Counted from the stretch's first letter, positions 42,352 through 54,606 are shown. The stretch: DNA of 64,000 bases from Stictocephala bisonia (GCA_035578905.1 JAQJVL010000691.1:124001-188000); one strand, 5' to 3'. Notes: generated by a model not told the origin, from the letters alone. Numbers and translations: made by a program.

Positions 42352-43303
42352 TTACTTAGGTGGACTAAGCTTCCAGGTTGTAAAATATTCTTCGTGGGCT
42401 GTAAGATCATTTTTGAGTGTTTCTTCAGTAGCTGTGAAGTCCTTGTGTTGATAAGCTAAAGCAATATCGTATAAACTTTCTTGACTTGGTGATTGGGATG
42501 TAAGCAGTATACTCATTAAATAAAATTGGAGCAAGTACAGACCTCCATGGCAGACCATCCCTCAGCTGTCTATATGAGCTTTCTTCACGACCTATATGAA
42601 CTTTTATTAGCCTGGCACTAAGCATTGACTCTATAAGTCGCAAAAGAAAGGGACAGGGAAGGAGGCTGTAGAACTTTAATAACAAACCTTTGCTCCATAC
42701 TGTGTCATAAGCCACCGTGAGATCAACAAAAGATGCAGATGTTCTTAGCTTGTTTTAAAACCCATTTTCAATAAATGATGTCAGAACCAGGATCTGGTCA
42801 CAACAACTTCGGCCAGGCCGAAAACCAGCCTGTTCAACTGGAAAATTAGCATCAAGAATGGGTGATATTCTTTCTATAACAGTGATTCCAGTAGCTTATA
42901 ACAAACACTAAGAAGAGATAGGGCGGTAACTCTCCACTCATGCAGGGTCTTTGCTAGGCTTTAGAACAGTTACTACATTTGAACGCTTAAATGCTTTTGG
43001 AAAATTGCCTGTAGCTAGTATCTTATTGTAGACAGTTTGAAGCCATTGCCTCACTTTGCTACCAGCATGCATAAAAAATTCCGGAAATATACCGTCAAGA
43101 CCGGCTGCTTTCTTTGTTGTGGTATAGCAGAAATCGCCATATCTCTCTTCCTCCATGACTTTTCTGGAGACCTCTAGGAGTGCTACTTGGTTCTTTTTAA
43201 TTTCATATAGCTTGTAAAGCACATGTTTGTCAGAAGGATGGCGGGCTGACTTCGATAAGCTGACTATCCGTTTAGCTATATTAGCTGCCTTCGGGTGGAA
43301 CAC
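42352..43303 (-). pseudogene. Broken non-LTR reverse transcriptase
   Basis: Three overlapping frames carry consecutive RT pieces. 42,938-43,303: linker (RKVMEEERYGDF) and the start of RT (KAAGLDGIFPEFF, then FPKAFKRSNVVTVLKPSKDP). 42,425-42,715: AYDTVWSKGLLLKF with the first catalytic Asp, then DGLPWRSVLAPILFNEY, where the family has GLPQGSVLAP. 42,352-42,558: SLYDIALAYQHKDF, where the family has YADDIALAYQ, so the catalytic Asp pair is damaged. Upstream on the same strand (to about 43,570) the sequence reads SARREKLVRTVEDINFTHIS, typical of the linker. Inactive. Confidence 0.8.
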
Positions 43304-43609
43304 TTGTCTTGATTTGGATATTTACCAGGGTTTTTTAGAGGGTTTCCTTAAAAGTGACCACGCTTTTCTACTGATGTGGGTAAAGTTTATATCTTCAACA
43401 GTTCTAACCAATTTTTCTCTCCTGGCACTGTCTAGAGAGTGCAGCAGCAGATTAGCTGTGTTGGAGTTTTTGGTGGCATTAAACTCAATTTGTAAAGATC
43501 ATCTGATTCCTTACTCCATCCTGGTATATACTCCTTTCTGTATCCTCTCGGTATGCAAGCTTTAGCAGTAGACAAGACGAAACTTGTGAAACGATCGTAA
43601 TTTATTGTA

Positions 43610-45395
43610 GGATGAGTGAACCTGATGCCATCATCAAGCTTGGTGGTAAAGGCCTCCTAGTGTGCTTTATTAAAATTCCATCTAGGAAAAGATAGAATTA
43701 TCAAACCATTGAACTATTATAATAAAAATAGTGGTCTGAGATCATTGGTAAGAATTAATTTTCCATTCAATTTCAGTTAAAAATTTGTGTCTAATTCCTT
43801 TTGAGGTAGTTTATTCGATGGATGATTTTGAAATTGAAAGTAATGTGGTTTTTTTTATTAACAATATCAAATGTCTATGACCAATTTACAGTTATGACCA
43901 ATTTACAGTTCATGATAACTGGCCGTTATTTATGTTTTTGCAAAAACATAAATCAGTTAAAAGAAACTCCACAAAGTCCGTAATTATACATTGTTGATTC
44001 AGTGGTTATAATGAGGCAAGGTCCTTCAAGAACTCAAGGTAACTGTGGAGCGTAGCCTTAGTCCTTTAAGGACATTACAACGTTCGTAAACTCGGCCAGA
44101 ATGTAGATGAGTGTCCTATTCCTTCCTTAGATATAGTTATGCCATAAAAAGTAGCACTAACGGAATATGGTTCTAAGCAAGAATGTTGTTTGTTTTTTAA
44201 TTAATATAACATATTTTAACTGTCTGTTTGTATTTTAAGTTTTTAAAATAATACTGTGCGAGGGCAGTGGTGGAATTTAAAATATTGTACGTTATAATTT
44301 ATACGTACAATAATATCTTTTAAACTTTGAAATAATAACTTTGAAAATAATATCTTTCACAGCACGGTAAACAAGAAAAGATCCAGGTTTATAGAAATGT
44401 TAATATTAACAATGGTCGTGGTGTTGATAATTAGACTTATGTGTACCTAACCTAACCAAAGCTAATTCAACATAACCTAATTAATTGTAAAGTAGTATTA
44501 TATTTTTCAATTAGCCTGATGCTTTCAATAACAATAACATTCTGTTTTTCTAATAGTGTTTTCTTTTTGCAATTTGTAGCAATAATAAGCTTGATGATGT
44601 ATTGGTAACTATTTCCACCTAAACAAAAACTAGTAATGAATCTGTTGCGATTTCCAACTGGCGTGCACTTTTGTTATGGAGATGTAAGCGAAATTTACCA
44701 AGTATATAGAACATATCTGTAATGAGCGGAAACATTTCAGGAACTGATTCTATGGGCAATTACATATATAAAAATATCCTATACATATATGTCCTAAGCA
44801 ATTCTTTTTCAGATATCCGTCATTTTGCTTTTTTACTTAATCATTTTTATCTCTACACGATCTAATAAATTGAGCTGGAACTTTGTCATTGTCATTTATA
44901 AAAATATCAAAATTACCAAACTATAAACTCGTCCATACATTCCATTTCAAAACGGTAGCCATATTAATATTTAAGCCGAATTAACTAACTCAAGAACTGT
45001 GCATTTTTGAAATATTTTGTAACCGTAGGCTGTTCATTGATAAAACTTGAAAAATTATAACTCTTTTCCTTAAAATAAACAATTTAAACAACAATGTTGT
45101 TCCTGCACGAGTTGTGAGAATTTTACTGTGCGATAAAGTATTATATAAATATTTAAGTGAAGAAGAATCTGTTATACATTGTTATTACACGCAAGGTCAA
45201 CAAAATGATTGTTGTAAATTTCATAAAAAGTCTCAGAGATAACGGTAAATTTTGTTAATATTTATGAATTTATAAAAATAGCTTTTGTCTGTTTTTCATC
45301 AAACGCCTTATAACATGTCAAATTGCTCTTATTCACAACAAGCAGATCTTAATTGTTGTTTAACTCTTATATTGTTTAAGACGCTTATGAATTCG
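43610..45395. other. AT-rich sequence, nothing recognised
   Basis: A short CCTAACCTAACC patch is at about 44,446-44,490. There is no coding signal. Confidence 0.5.
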
Positions 45396-45402
45396 ATCTA
45401 AA

Positions 45403-46105
45403 CTAGGGGACACCCCTGCTCGCTTCGCGTGCCAAACCTTTCATTCACTGCACTCGTTACACCTCGGCCAGTGATTTTTAACTACAAATGATAGAATGTT
45501 AACTGTATAACGAAAAACTACAATATTCAATGTATTTGCATTATCTCACTCACATTACTTGCGTTGCTATCTGTTTATTAGTAAAAATACCCAATGATAT
45601 TACTTCAAACGTCTATTTCAAACGTATTCCTTTCACTTGTTTTTTATTAATATAAGAAGAATAGTTAAATAAATTAAATAACTGCATTACATTACCACTG
45701 AAACCTTCAAGTCCAGTAGAGCGGAGCACTACAATCGAGTGTGATTAAAACCATGCTTACAACCTTCCTTGGTTTAACATTATGGAAGATCTAACCTCCT
45801 CAGTATTAAAAACAGGATTGCTTACATTCAAACTGCTGTTAAAACTTTTTGGAAATTATTATTTACATTCGAACAGCTGTTAATGTTCGATTCATTTCAA
45901 TCTCTCTCCATGTTATTCTTATGCCTGAAAAACGTACTTTGAGGGCTTACCATACTCTTCAGAGTGAAAATATTAAATAATTAAGATCTTATTGCACAAC
46001 TAAGAACAGAGGAAAATTTGTTGATACCCTAACCGTTTAGATTGGTAAAGAAATAAGGGAAGAGTTGCGTTGACAAAAACGTCTTCTCATATTATATATA
46101 GAGGA
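45403..46105 (-). mobile_element. Non-autonomous Helitron, family A (703 bp)
   Basis: Minus strand: host A, TCCTCTATATATAATATGAG at the 5' end; hairpin GGCACGC-GAA-GCG(A)GC and AGGGGTGTCCCCTAG at the 3' end; then host T. The 5' subterminal TTTTTGTCAACGCAACTC is shared with 21,065-21,698. No coding. Confidence 0.8.
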
Positions 46106-46369
46106 TTTATGTTGAATAAAAAGTGAAACACGCTTTAAAACCACTTGTGTTTACGTGAGTCAAGTAGTTTATGTGTGACAGTAGCAATGTTGTTGTCTGT
46201 ACACAGTGAGCATGAATGTGTATTTGCATGCGTTAGACACAGTCGTCATGGTTGTGAGACCATTTGTTGAAATTAAATGGCCTTCTTGAATAGTGCTGTA
46301 ACCCAGATATTTAGGTGCTAAGTGTTGTGTATATTACATTGTAGGTAATGGCTCTGCTCTCAGTCCGCA

Positions 46370-46680
46370 CAATGGTTGCCATCATATTGAACACGTCTAG
46401 TGTTCTTGTGGTGTGGTTACGTGGACTTGGATGTTGTGCAAGAGAGAGAACTTAGTAGCTTGTCAGTTTGCCAACAATCAGACCAATACTGCGTGGTTTG
46501 TATTCCACGCTAAAAGTTGCAGTTCCCTCAATTGCTTTGAGGGATCTCCTATTGGGATATAAACTATATAGATTTTTCTAAAACCGATCCTCTTATTAAC
46601 AGTGAATGCAATCGTTAAAACACTCATTCATCATCGATATACTCGTATCTTGACGATTGAAGTCTAATAAGTAAAATAAT
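46370..46680 (+). repeat. Dispersed repeat family R, copy 3
   Basis: Ordered blocks CAATCAGACCAATACTGCGT, CGTGG-TTTGTATT-CCACG, TTGCAGTTCCCTCAATTG and CTCGTATCTTGACGATTG match copies 1 and 2. Confidence 0.55.
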
Positions 46681-46874
46681 TTCATCATCTTTAGTATTAC
46701 CACTACTATGGAATCATTTACGATGTTGCCTAATGATTATCAAAATTGCATGATATCTTAAGTTTGTATCTTGAAGAGCACATGTATCAAACCGATTTGA
46801 TAAAGTGTTTTCAAAATCAGCTGATTTTGGTTATAGTTGGAAATATGACCAAGCCGTCTTAACATTAAACTATA

Positions 46875-47090
46875 TCTATAAAAGGCAAAGCCTGGCTCAC
46901 TGACTCACTCATCACTAATTCTCTAACTTCCCATGTAGGTAGAGAGCTGAGATTTTGTATAATGTTTCTCTAGATTTTATATAGGACAACCAAAATATTT
47001 TTGAAGTTATACTTATTTGCACCCGTTAGACACTTTGGGATGGGATGTTGGTCGAGAAACCGCGTCACGCTGAAAATTAAGAACAAATTT
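46875..47090 (+). mobile_element. Helitron 5'-end fragment
   Basis: Host A then TCTATAAAAGGCAAAGCC, CTGACTCACTCATCACTAAT. No 3' end belongs to it unless it is the true start of the element ending at 47,838. Confidence 0.45.
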
Positions 47091-47253
47091 TTAAGAACTA
47101 TCGATTAATCGATTGTTAATCGAAGAAATTTAATCGAAGAAATTACTGATAATGATAATATAGGTGTATAATATAATAATGAAGTCACGTATAATATATT
47201 GAAGATAAATATATTGAATAATATTGAAAAATGTCTTATATTTCATTTATATA

Positions 47254-47838
47254 TCCTGTCTGTTTGTGTGCGTGAGTGGGTGTTTGAGAATGGCCAAAGA
47301 AGTATAACTTCCACCGTGTGGTCCGACGCACACCCAATTTTTTTTTATCGTTATAAAATACTCCTAAGGAGTAGGAACAATCCCTAAGGAGTAGGAACAA
47401 TCCCTAAGGAGTAGGAACAACTCCTTACGGATTGTTCCGTAAGGATAACATTGGATTGATTTTTGTAAATTAATAACAGCTGTTTTGTAAATAAATAAAC
47501 ATATTTATTTGGTATATTTGACATTATCCTCCTGATGCATTAAGAGTTTAATCTTCAGCTGTCAAACAAAAACAAATGATATGAACACGTTTGGAAATAA
47601 GTTGAGGAAATAACACAGTATAAAACACCTACTGTGGTAATACCATTGGGTATTTACACTAATATATTGGTAGCAACGCAATTAGTGTGATTGAGTTACA
47701 GTAAATAGATTTAATATTGTGATTTTACGTTATAAAGTTAATCTACTATTATTTGTAGTTCAAAGTCACATGCCGAGGTTTATCGAGCGCAGCGAGACTC
47801 GCGGGTTGGCACGTGAAGCGTGCAGGGGTATCCCCTAG
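47254..47838 (+). mobile_element. Non-autonomous Helitron, family A (585 bp)
   Basis: Host A, TCCTGTCTGTTTGTGTGCG at the 5' end; hairpin GGCACGT-GAA-GCGTGC, AGGGGTATCCCCTAG at the 3' end; host T at 47,839. Inside, a CTAAGGAGTAGGAACAATC unit is repeated three times (about 47,362-47,420). It shares the interior with 30,265-30,842 (AACAGCTGTTTTGTAAATAA). Confidence 0.75.
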
Positions 47839-47849
47839 TATGTATGCAA

Positions 47850-48090
47850 CATTAAAAAACTGTGTAATTCACTCATCACAAAATTTCCGGAACAACTGAA
47901 CACATTTTGATGAAATTCGGAGGAAAGTTAGCTTTTGTATCATTGATACCCTCTAAGAAAGGATTTCTCAGAATTAAATTCCTATGGAACAGCCCCTCGC
48001 CTTAATTTTTTTTTTCATAATAACAACATTAGCGTTAATTTAATAATTTATTTCAAACAACTGATACAGCAATTACAAACAAGATTCAAA
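47850..48090 (+). mobile_element. Helitron 5'-end fragment, 12 bp beyond a complete Helitron
   Basis: Contains TTCACTCATCACAAAATTTC, CTGAACACATTTTGATGAAA and AAGAAAGGATTTCTCAGAAT, like 35,590-35,880. Confidence 0.5.
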
Positions 48091-48227
48091 AGCTTGGCTA
48101 ATTTTGTTTTCATCGTTAAATGTTAAATTAAGGTAATTTCTACTAACTCTGAATGAGTGTACTGCTAAGAAAGCGACAGCGGTCTGAGTTTTTGTATTGA
48201 TGTGATGATTTGAGGAAACTCCGGAGG

Positions 48228-48290
48228 AAAGGGTAAGCAAGCGTAGAGAACCACCCTGTAGAGAAGCAAGGGCTGTTGGCCTGTAAAAAT
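48228..48290 (+). repeat. Short dispersed repeat (AAGCAAGCGTAGAGAACCA)
   Basis: GGAGGAAAGGGTAAGCAAGC plus GAGAACCA...AAGGGCTGTTGG. It recurs at 52,436-52,492. Confidence 0.6.
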
Positions 48291-48299
48291 AAAGAAGTC

Positions 48300-50380
48300 A
48301 CATTCCCACAATTATGTCCTGCTCTTCTCCATTAGGACGGAAAGGTTACAATGCCAGCTGGGGTGTAATTACAAAATTAGCCCAAACTATTTGCGGTTTT
48401 GCGATTGCTTAAGCAAACACTATATTATTCTAATGACAGAGACAAGAAGTAAACCAAGGCGATACTGATTGACCCAATAGTGACGTAATCGACGTTACGC
48501 AATGATCGATAATCGAACTGATCATCACTTCTGACTTTGCATAATTGTTCAACAGCTTGCATAATGAATGAATGGAGTAGAGGGGATGGAGTCACCAGAA
48601 CGAGGCATTTAACTTAGTAGAGTTCTTAGTAGAGCACTGTTAGTCAGCTATTAAACATGTAAAAATGTTACTAACGATTAATGGAAAAATAGGCCCCAGA
48701 ATAAAACTAAATAGGCACTTGTAAAACAAACACGCGAATTTCTACTGATACCATTAAATTCTCCTGAGATATCTACTTTATAGTAAAATAAATAATTACA
48801 CTCACCAATAAGAACACAAAAGTCAATATGGACTCCTTTCGAATTTTTACCAAACGATTGCAATTTAAAACTTTTCCAAACTTACGAAACTTGGTGCCAT
48901 TAAATAATTAATTAAAGAAACCCCTCTTATATTTTACTAAATAAATTAACTAGCCTATAAAACAAATTCTTCTTGAATTCTCAAAAAGAGAATGATTAAG
49001 TAAGATCTAAAGTTCTAGGAAAGGAAACGTCAGTTAAAATAGTGAGAGTAAAAACAATACTTAAAACCGTTAATGTGTTAGTTTGAAGATTCCATTACGT
49101 CACTATTCAATGTGTTGTTGCCATTGATGTTTGAATAACTTCCCCGAGCGATTCCCTTGAACTCGTTTCATTTCATCTATGCTCATTCACGAAGCTTATT
49201 AATCCGTATTTTGGTCTTTTTTATCAATGGTATATTTGGTCCGTATATTGGTCTAGAAAATATTACCAGAAATGTTAGAATTTTCCGTTAACTTTTATAC
49301 TTGTTGGATGATTATTTTCTATTGAAATATTTAGCGTTTTAAGTTCTTATCGTAAAATGAAACATTTAAACGGTTTAGTGGTTGTCAAATGGTTTGGTTA
49401 ATCTTATTGGGGATCAAAGGGAAGGACTGATTCAAATATGATTCCTCAGTTGTGAAATGTACTATCATCTGTATGAAACAGGACCTTGAGTTCTCGGTCT
49501 TCATCCTTAAAATATTGGATGAAAAAATTCACATTATTCGGCTGGTTTGACCCATTATCGAGACTTATCAGCTGAAATTTCTGTAAAGATTTGTGGAGGT
49601 GCTAAGAGCACGTAGATCTCTTGAAAAGATAAAAATAAATAATAATGCAGCAATATTAAGTCAAATCAGTGGTGTACTTCACGTATATATTGACGTAACA
49701 AAGGAAAATGGATTATTTTCTCACATATTAGTGAATTGTGGAAAAATAACGACAGACATGAGCTCTAAGAGCTAAGGCACTTTACTTCATACCTCACTTT
49801 TAAAACAATTATTAGCCTTAAATTGTTTTCCTTTGTTCCTGTGGACGCACCCATACATATAGCCTACGATTATATTGTTAAAGATTTTACACACATCTTT
49901 AACAAGACCATTATATTAATAAAGAAATAATAAACTCTAAAATAATAATATAAAAAGACTTACTATTTATTTGGATTTAAGAACCTTATTTAATAATATC
50001 TTATTATTTTCCAAAACAGTTATGATAAATTTTACTAAGCATGGAAAAAGATTGTAATCAAACCAAGTTTTTGTTCGAACGCGACGATTGAAAAATAAAT
50101 ATAAAGACAAATAAAATTATGTTTTGATGGAACAGTAACTAGATTGATAATATACTTTGGCCGTAGGCTAATGACAGGGCTGAAGGAGTTCCCAAGCGTT
50201 TCCTCTTAATGTACCTATAACTCGTTTTGCAGAATCATCGAACTTCTCTTTCGCAAAGTCATAATGTCTCCTCGCATCATGATGACTAGCTATCTTTTAA
50301 TTTGGCTTTACTGCAGGGAAGAAGCACTTCTGAAGTATTGCTTAACTGAAGCAGTTGTATTTTACCTTACGTTATACGGG
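48300..50380. other. AT-rich sequence, nothing recognised
   Basis: Only short chance frames. Confidence 0.5.
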
Positions 50381-50384
50381 TTTT

Positions 50385-51720
50385 ATTTATTTTTTTTTTT
50401 ATTTTTTTTAATTTTATATACGGTATACACCATTTTTACAATAATAAATGAGTATAAACAAAACAGTCTTGAAAAACTACGATTAAGTTAACAATAATGA
50501 ATACATAAGATAAATCTAACAATAAGTGACCAGCAATACGCTGCTAAATAACAGAAGTGCTAACAAAAATATAAAAAAAAAAAAAAAAAAACTAAGCCAT
50601 AGGAATACCAAAGAAATAATAGGAATTGAGCACGCAAAATATAAAGAGAACACTACAACATAACCATACTCAAGTGTATAGCAGGCATAACAATAAATAC
50701 TCCATTACTAGTTTAAAATGTATATAACATAAACAGTAACATATCAAAAACAAAACATGATTTGCATTTTCCGAGGATTTAATCGTTTTTTGAACCCTTC
50801 TTAACGATCTTAGGAACACCTAGTACATACTTTATCGTGAGATCATGTTTTCCTGAATCAGTTCTTTTTTTTAGCTCTGTTCTTAAATCGTCTAGATGTT
50901 TTCTTTCCTGTAGTGTCCTGTCACGTGAGAAACTGACATCACAAAGTTGGGGGTCAAGACTCTTTAAAGAAGACCGATCAAAATTTTTAGAGAATTCAAT
51001 GACATCTTTGCTACTTCCCAGAATAACTTTGAGGGGTCTAGGTCTCTTGGCTTCAGAGTTGCCTATGCGAAAGGATTTAAAACATATATTTTCGGAAGAG
51101 CAGAATTTGTTCACCATACAGGATATAAGATTGTTGTCATGCTCAATTTTCAAGGAAGAATCCTTAGTGCTGCTTTCGGGGAGGTTGTACACTATGATGT
51201 TCGATGCCCGACGAGACCTGTCATTAAATTCGGCCAACATGAACTCAACATCAATTTGACTGCCAATACCACCATTTTGTATGGCCTTCAACTGGTCTTC
51301 TAAGTTATCTACTCGTGCTTCCATATTGGCAATACGGGGCTCAAAATTGTCCAATTTTTCATTTACGTATACTAGCTCATTTTTTATAGCGCTTATATCT
51401 GAAGAAATGTTGCTCAAGCTATCCAACTTGGTTAAAATAAGAGACATTTGGGAAGAAAGTTCGTCAAAGCGAGAATCAATAATATGTTGCTTACCGCCAC
51501 CATCTACACAATCATCACGTCTGCAGAGCCACTTACGGTTTTCACTGGTGCGAGGGTTTACCAATCTAGCATATTTAGTATTTGATAGCTTAGCACAAAC
51601 CGCGTGAAACCAGCGAGCGCAGGGCCCATCACATTGAATGCCTTTATCTTCTTGTAGAACAGCAATAACACAAATTGGACAAATATGTTTTGCCATGGCA
51701 CTTTCGGAGCTACTCAATAC
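50385..51720 (-). mobile_element. ORF1-only retroelement (half-LINE-like)
   Basis: An intact ORF1 (50,779-51,696) is followed on the minus strand by about 390 bp of non-coding sequence, ending in an A-rich tail (T-rich on the plus strand at 50,385-50,412). No RT frame lies between ORF1 and the tail. This is the layout of the mammalian half-LINE HAL1, or of a LINE with ORF2 deleted. A separate A-run lies on the plus strand at 50,573-50,590. The limits are approximate. Confidence 0.5.
50779..51696 (-). CDS. LINE ORF1-type protein: PHD finger, coiled coil, RNA-binding-like C terminus
   Basis: The start chosen is the ATG at 51,696 in a strong GCCATGG context; the frame is open only a little further, with no other ATG. 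Length is 305 residues. Residues 6-63 form a C4HC3 PHD-type zinc finger (C6, C9, C22, C26, H31, C34, C58, C63). About 75-140 is a coiled coil (SNISSDISAIKNELVYVNEK and a heptad run to NLEDQL). About 160-270 has RRASNIIVYNLPES and a basic segment PRPLKVILGSSKDV, matching the RRM-like part of LINE ORF1/transposase-22-type proteins, ending in a lysine-rich tail. ORF1 proteins bind and chaperone element RNA. The frame is intact with no stop or shift, unlike the LINE at 41-43 kb. A host gene domesticated from a LINE is an alternative. Confidence 0.8.
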   Translation of the reverse strand: MAKHICPICVIAVLQEDKGIQCDGPCARWFHAVCAKLSNTKYARLVNPRTSENRKWLCRRDDCVDGGGKQHIIDSRFDELSSQMSLILTKLDSLSNISSDISAIKNELVYVNEKLDNFEPRIANMEARVDNLEDQLKAIQNGGIGSQIDVEFMLAEFNDRSRRASNIIVYNLPESSTKDSSLKIEHDNNLISCMVNKFCSSENICFKSFRIGNSEAKRPRPLKVILGSSKDVIEFSKNFDRSSLKSLDPQLCDVSFSRDRTLQERKHLDDLRTELKKRTDSGKHDLTIKYVLGVPKIVKKGSKND

Positions 51721-51779
51721 ATGTTTTGGTTATGTTTGGGTAACAAATATTCGAAAGCATAAATAATTATTATTTGACA

Positions 51780-53160
51780 ATAACTGGATTTAAATTGATA
51801 ACAAATTAAAAACTGAGTATTAAATATCACTTTAAAAGCAAAAAATCATAAAAAGTAAAAATAATAACACAATTAAAACTTAAATTTGATCATAAAAAAG
51901 AAAATCACTTAACTCACAAACAATTTTATATCAGCTGATGTTGGTGCAGAACAATATAAGTGAACGTTGCACGGTACAACTATCATATTATCACTCATAT
52001 TGTTCTTAGTTAATTGCGATTAATAGGTTTCTGCAAGCTGTAGAGCAATATTCAATAGAAGACAATTTAATTTCAAAATAATGCATAAAACAACTTCCAA
52101 GAATATTCTAACTATTTCACAACACATTTTTAACTAAACTATATTTTATTAAATATAAAAGAGAAGTCTAGTTAAATTACTATTCTTGTTTGTTTATTCT
52201 TAAGATGCCGATCGTCAAGATATGGGCGAATATGGGTTTCGAATTAGGATGATAAGTGTAAATGAGTGAATGTAGTCATTGTTTAGTCTATTATTACACA
52301 GTAACGACTGATTCTGCGTTGTATAGTTCATTTAGTACTGTTCAGATAAGTAGTAAACGTTCCTTGTTTCACCGCAAAATGTATGGATGAAATAGTGAGG
52401 GCGAAATGAACGACCATTTGATATACAGAAAGTCATGGAGGGAAGGTTAAGCAAGCGTAGAGAACCAACTCGAAGTATAATAAGGGCTATTGGATATAAT
52501 TATATATAATTATTATATATAATATTAGCCTTCTAATATGTAAAATTGTATACTCTAACTGAAAAAAAGAGTCTGAAAATGCATAAACTAGAATCGCTGT
52601 AAACTGAACGGCCAATAGCATTGTCAGTCACTCAAAACACAACAATCCCGGTTTAATTAAATACATAAGAAATGGATCAGCTGCTAACCATCTGGAGAGC
52701 AAGATTTAAAACACCTAGTTTTGCCACTCTACCGTGCAGTTATTGTGCACGCCCACTAGCAGTTTCTTATGCACTGTTTCAGCCAGGACTTTCAAGAAGC
52801 CTTCGGTTAATGCACCCAGCTATTCTCTTTTGCCACATTCCAAAGGTTCATTAGACCTTAAGACTCTAAAATAAAAAAAATAAAATAAAATAAAAATAAA
52901 TAAAGGTCATGTGACAAGACGTTTATTCCCCCTCACTCCAATTTATTTGAATAGGAGGTGTCCAATTTATTTGTACTATTGGTCCTTGACGATACATATC
53001 TCGTATATTATGTTGTTACATCTGTAATGAATTTTATATTAATAGTTTTTTATAATTGTACAATATTAGAAATTAGTATATACAAGGATTTTAGGACAAC
53101 TCTATTGTATATCATTTTGGAAGGATATGAATTAATTAGTTGGAAAAGATCAAGTATAAA
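51780..53160. other. AT-rich sequence with small repeat pieces
   Basis: Contains a reversed end of repeat R (about 52,203-52,240: CGATCGTCAAGATATGGGCG), the short repeat at 52,436-52,492, and an AAAAT-type run at 52,868-52,904. No gene recognised. Confidence 0.55.
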
Positions 53161-53167
53161 AACACTT

Positions 53168-53345
53168 GCCGGCGTGGTGCTCAGTGGCTTTCGCACAGTC
53201 GAACCTTTGGACTGCGGAGGACTACGTCCAAGGTTCGAATCCCCACTGAGCCAACGATCGGTACTTTACTCGTTAAAGAAGTCCACGCACAGTCTTGCAG
53301 GTCTATGTAAATTGGCGAATGAAGTTAAAAAACGATGAAAAAATA
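53168..53345 (+). mobile_element. tRNA-derived SINE
   Basis: A-box-like GTGGTGCTCAGTGGC and an exact B box GGTTCGAATCCC at about 53,230-53,242, then a body and an A-rich end. The head is internally palindromic: GCTCAGTGG pairs with CCACTGAGC, and AACCTTTGGAC with GTCCAAGGTT (one bulge). Confidence 0.65.
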
Positions 53346-53650
53346 TCTTGAGGGAAAAATTCACACATGCATTACTTAACTACTTATTGTACGGTGCACA
53401 TATTTTGTTATTGGAGAAATAACTTTATAACACTCATTTTATAGGACTTATAAAAACACTACACACAAATGTAAAATGTGTTTAAACACTGTTGAGCAGT
53501 GCATTATTCAGGGGGAAAATAACAAAATAACAACTGGGATAAAATAACTGGACATATTAACTTGATTTTATTTCGTTAAACTATAATAATTTATAAAGAT
53601 AATGAACATATTACTATAGTTCCTCTAGTTACGGATCTAATGTAAAAAAA

Positions 53651-54606
53651 GTAAGCATTGTGCCTAAGCTCAACAGCTAGACTAAAGCAGTAAAGCATTG
53701 TGACTAAGCTCAACATCTAGACTAAAGCAGTAAAGCATTGTGCTTAAGCTCAACATCTAGACTGAAGCAGTAAAGCATTGTACCTAAGCTCAACAGCTAG
53801 ACTAAAGCAGTAAAGCATTGTGACTAAGCTCAATATCTAGACTAAAGCAGTAAAGCATTGTACCTAAGCTCAACATCTAGACTAAAGCAGTATATCATTG
53901 TGACTAAGCTCAACATCTAGATTGAAGCAGTAAAGTATTGTGACTAACCTCAAGATCTAGACTGAACTAGTAAAGCATTGTGACTAAGCTCTAAATCTAG
54001 ACTGAAGCAGTATAGTATTGTGACTAAGATCAGCAGCTAGACTAAAGCAGTAAAGCATTGAGGCTAACCTTAACAGCTAGACTGAAGCAGTAAAGCATTG
54101 AGGCTAACCTTAACATCTAGACTGAAGCAGTAAAGCATTGTGGCTAACCTTAACATCTAGACTGAAGCAGTAAAGCATTGTGGCTAACCTTAACAGCTAG
54201 ATTGAAGCAGTAAAGCATTATGCCTAACCTTAACAGCTAGACTGAAGCAGTAAAGCATTGTGCCTAACCTTAACAGCTAGACTGAAGCAGTAAGGCATTG
54301 TGCCTAACCTTAACAGCTAGACTGAAGCAGTAAAGCATTGTGCCTAACCTTAACAGCTAGACTGAAGCAGTAAAGCATTGTGGCTAACATTAACATCTAG
54401 ACTGAAGTAGTAAAGCATTGTGGCTAACCTTAACATCTAGACTGAAGCAGTAAAGCATTGTGGCTAACCTTAACAGCTAGATTGAAGCAGTAAAGCATTG
54501 TGCCTAACCTTAACAGCTAGACTGAAGCAGTAAAGCATTGTGCCTAACCTTAACAGCTAGGCTGAAGCAGTAAAGCATTGTGCCTAACCTTAACAGCTAG
54601 ACTGAA
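53651..54606. repeat. 40-bp satellite, about 24 units (unrelated to that at 26 kb)
   Basis: The unit contains TAAAGCATTGTG, CTAA, (CT)AACA(G/T)CTAGACT and (A/G)AAGCAG. Left units have AAGCTCAAC, right units (from about 54,060) AACCTTAAC, with a sharp change. In-frame stops exclude coding. Confidence 0.95.

Larger units (their letters stand above)
41155..43570 (-). mobile_element. Degenerate non-LTR retrotransposon, copy 3 (longest)
   Basis: Read right to left: endonuclease-RT linker, RT, C-terminal region, 3' UTR, ATT-rich 3' end. Frames are broken by stops and shifts. Copies 1 and 2 are 5'-truncated relatives. A hairpin-rich AT segment (about 41,436-41,600) is inserted in the 3' UTR. The clade was not determined with certainty (Jockey/CR1/RTE-like). 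Confidence 0.82.

Noticed and set aside
53651..54606. CRISPR array
   Set aside because: Units are contiguous 40-bp repeats with no unique spacers, and the DNA is eukaryotic.
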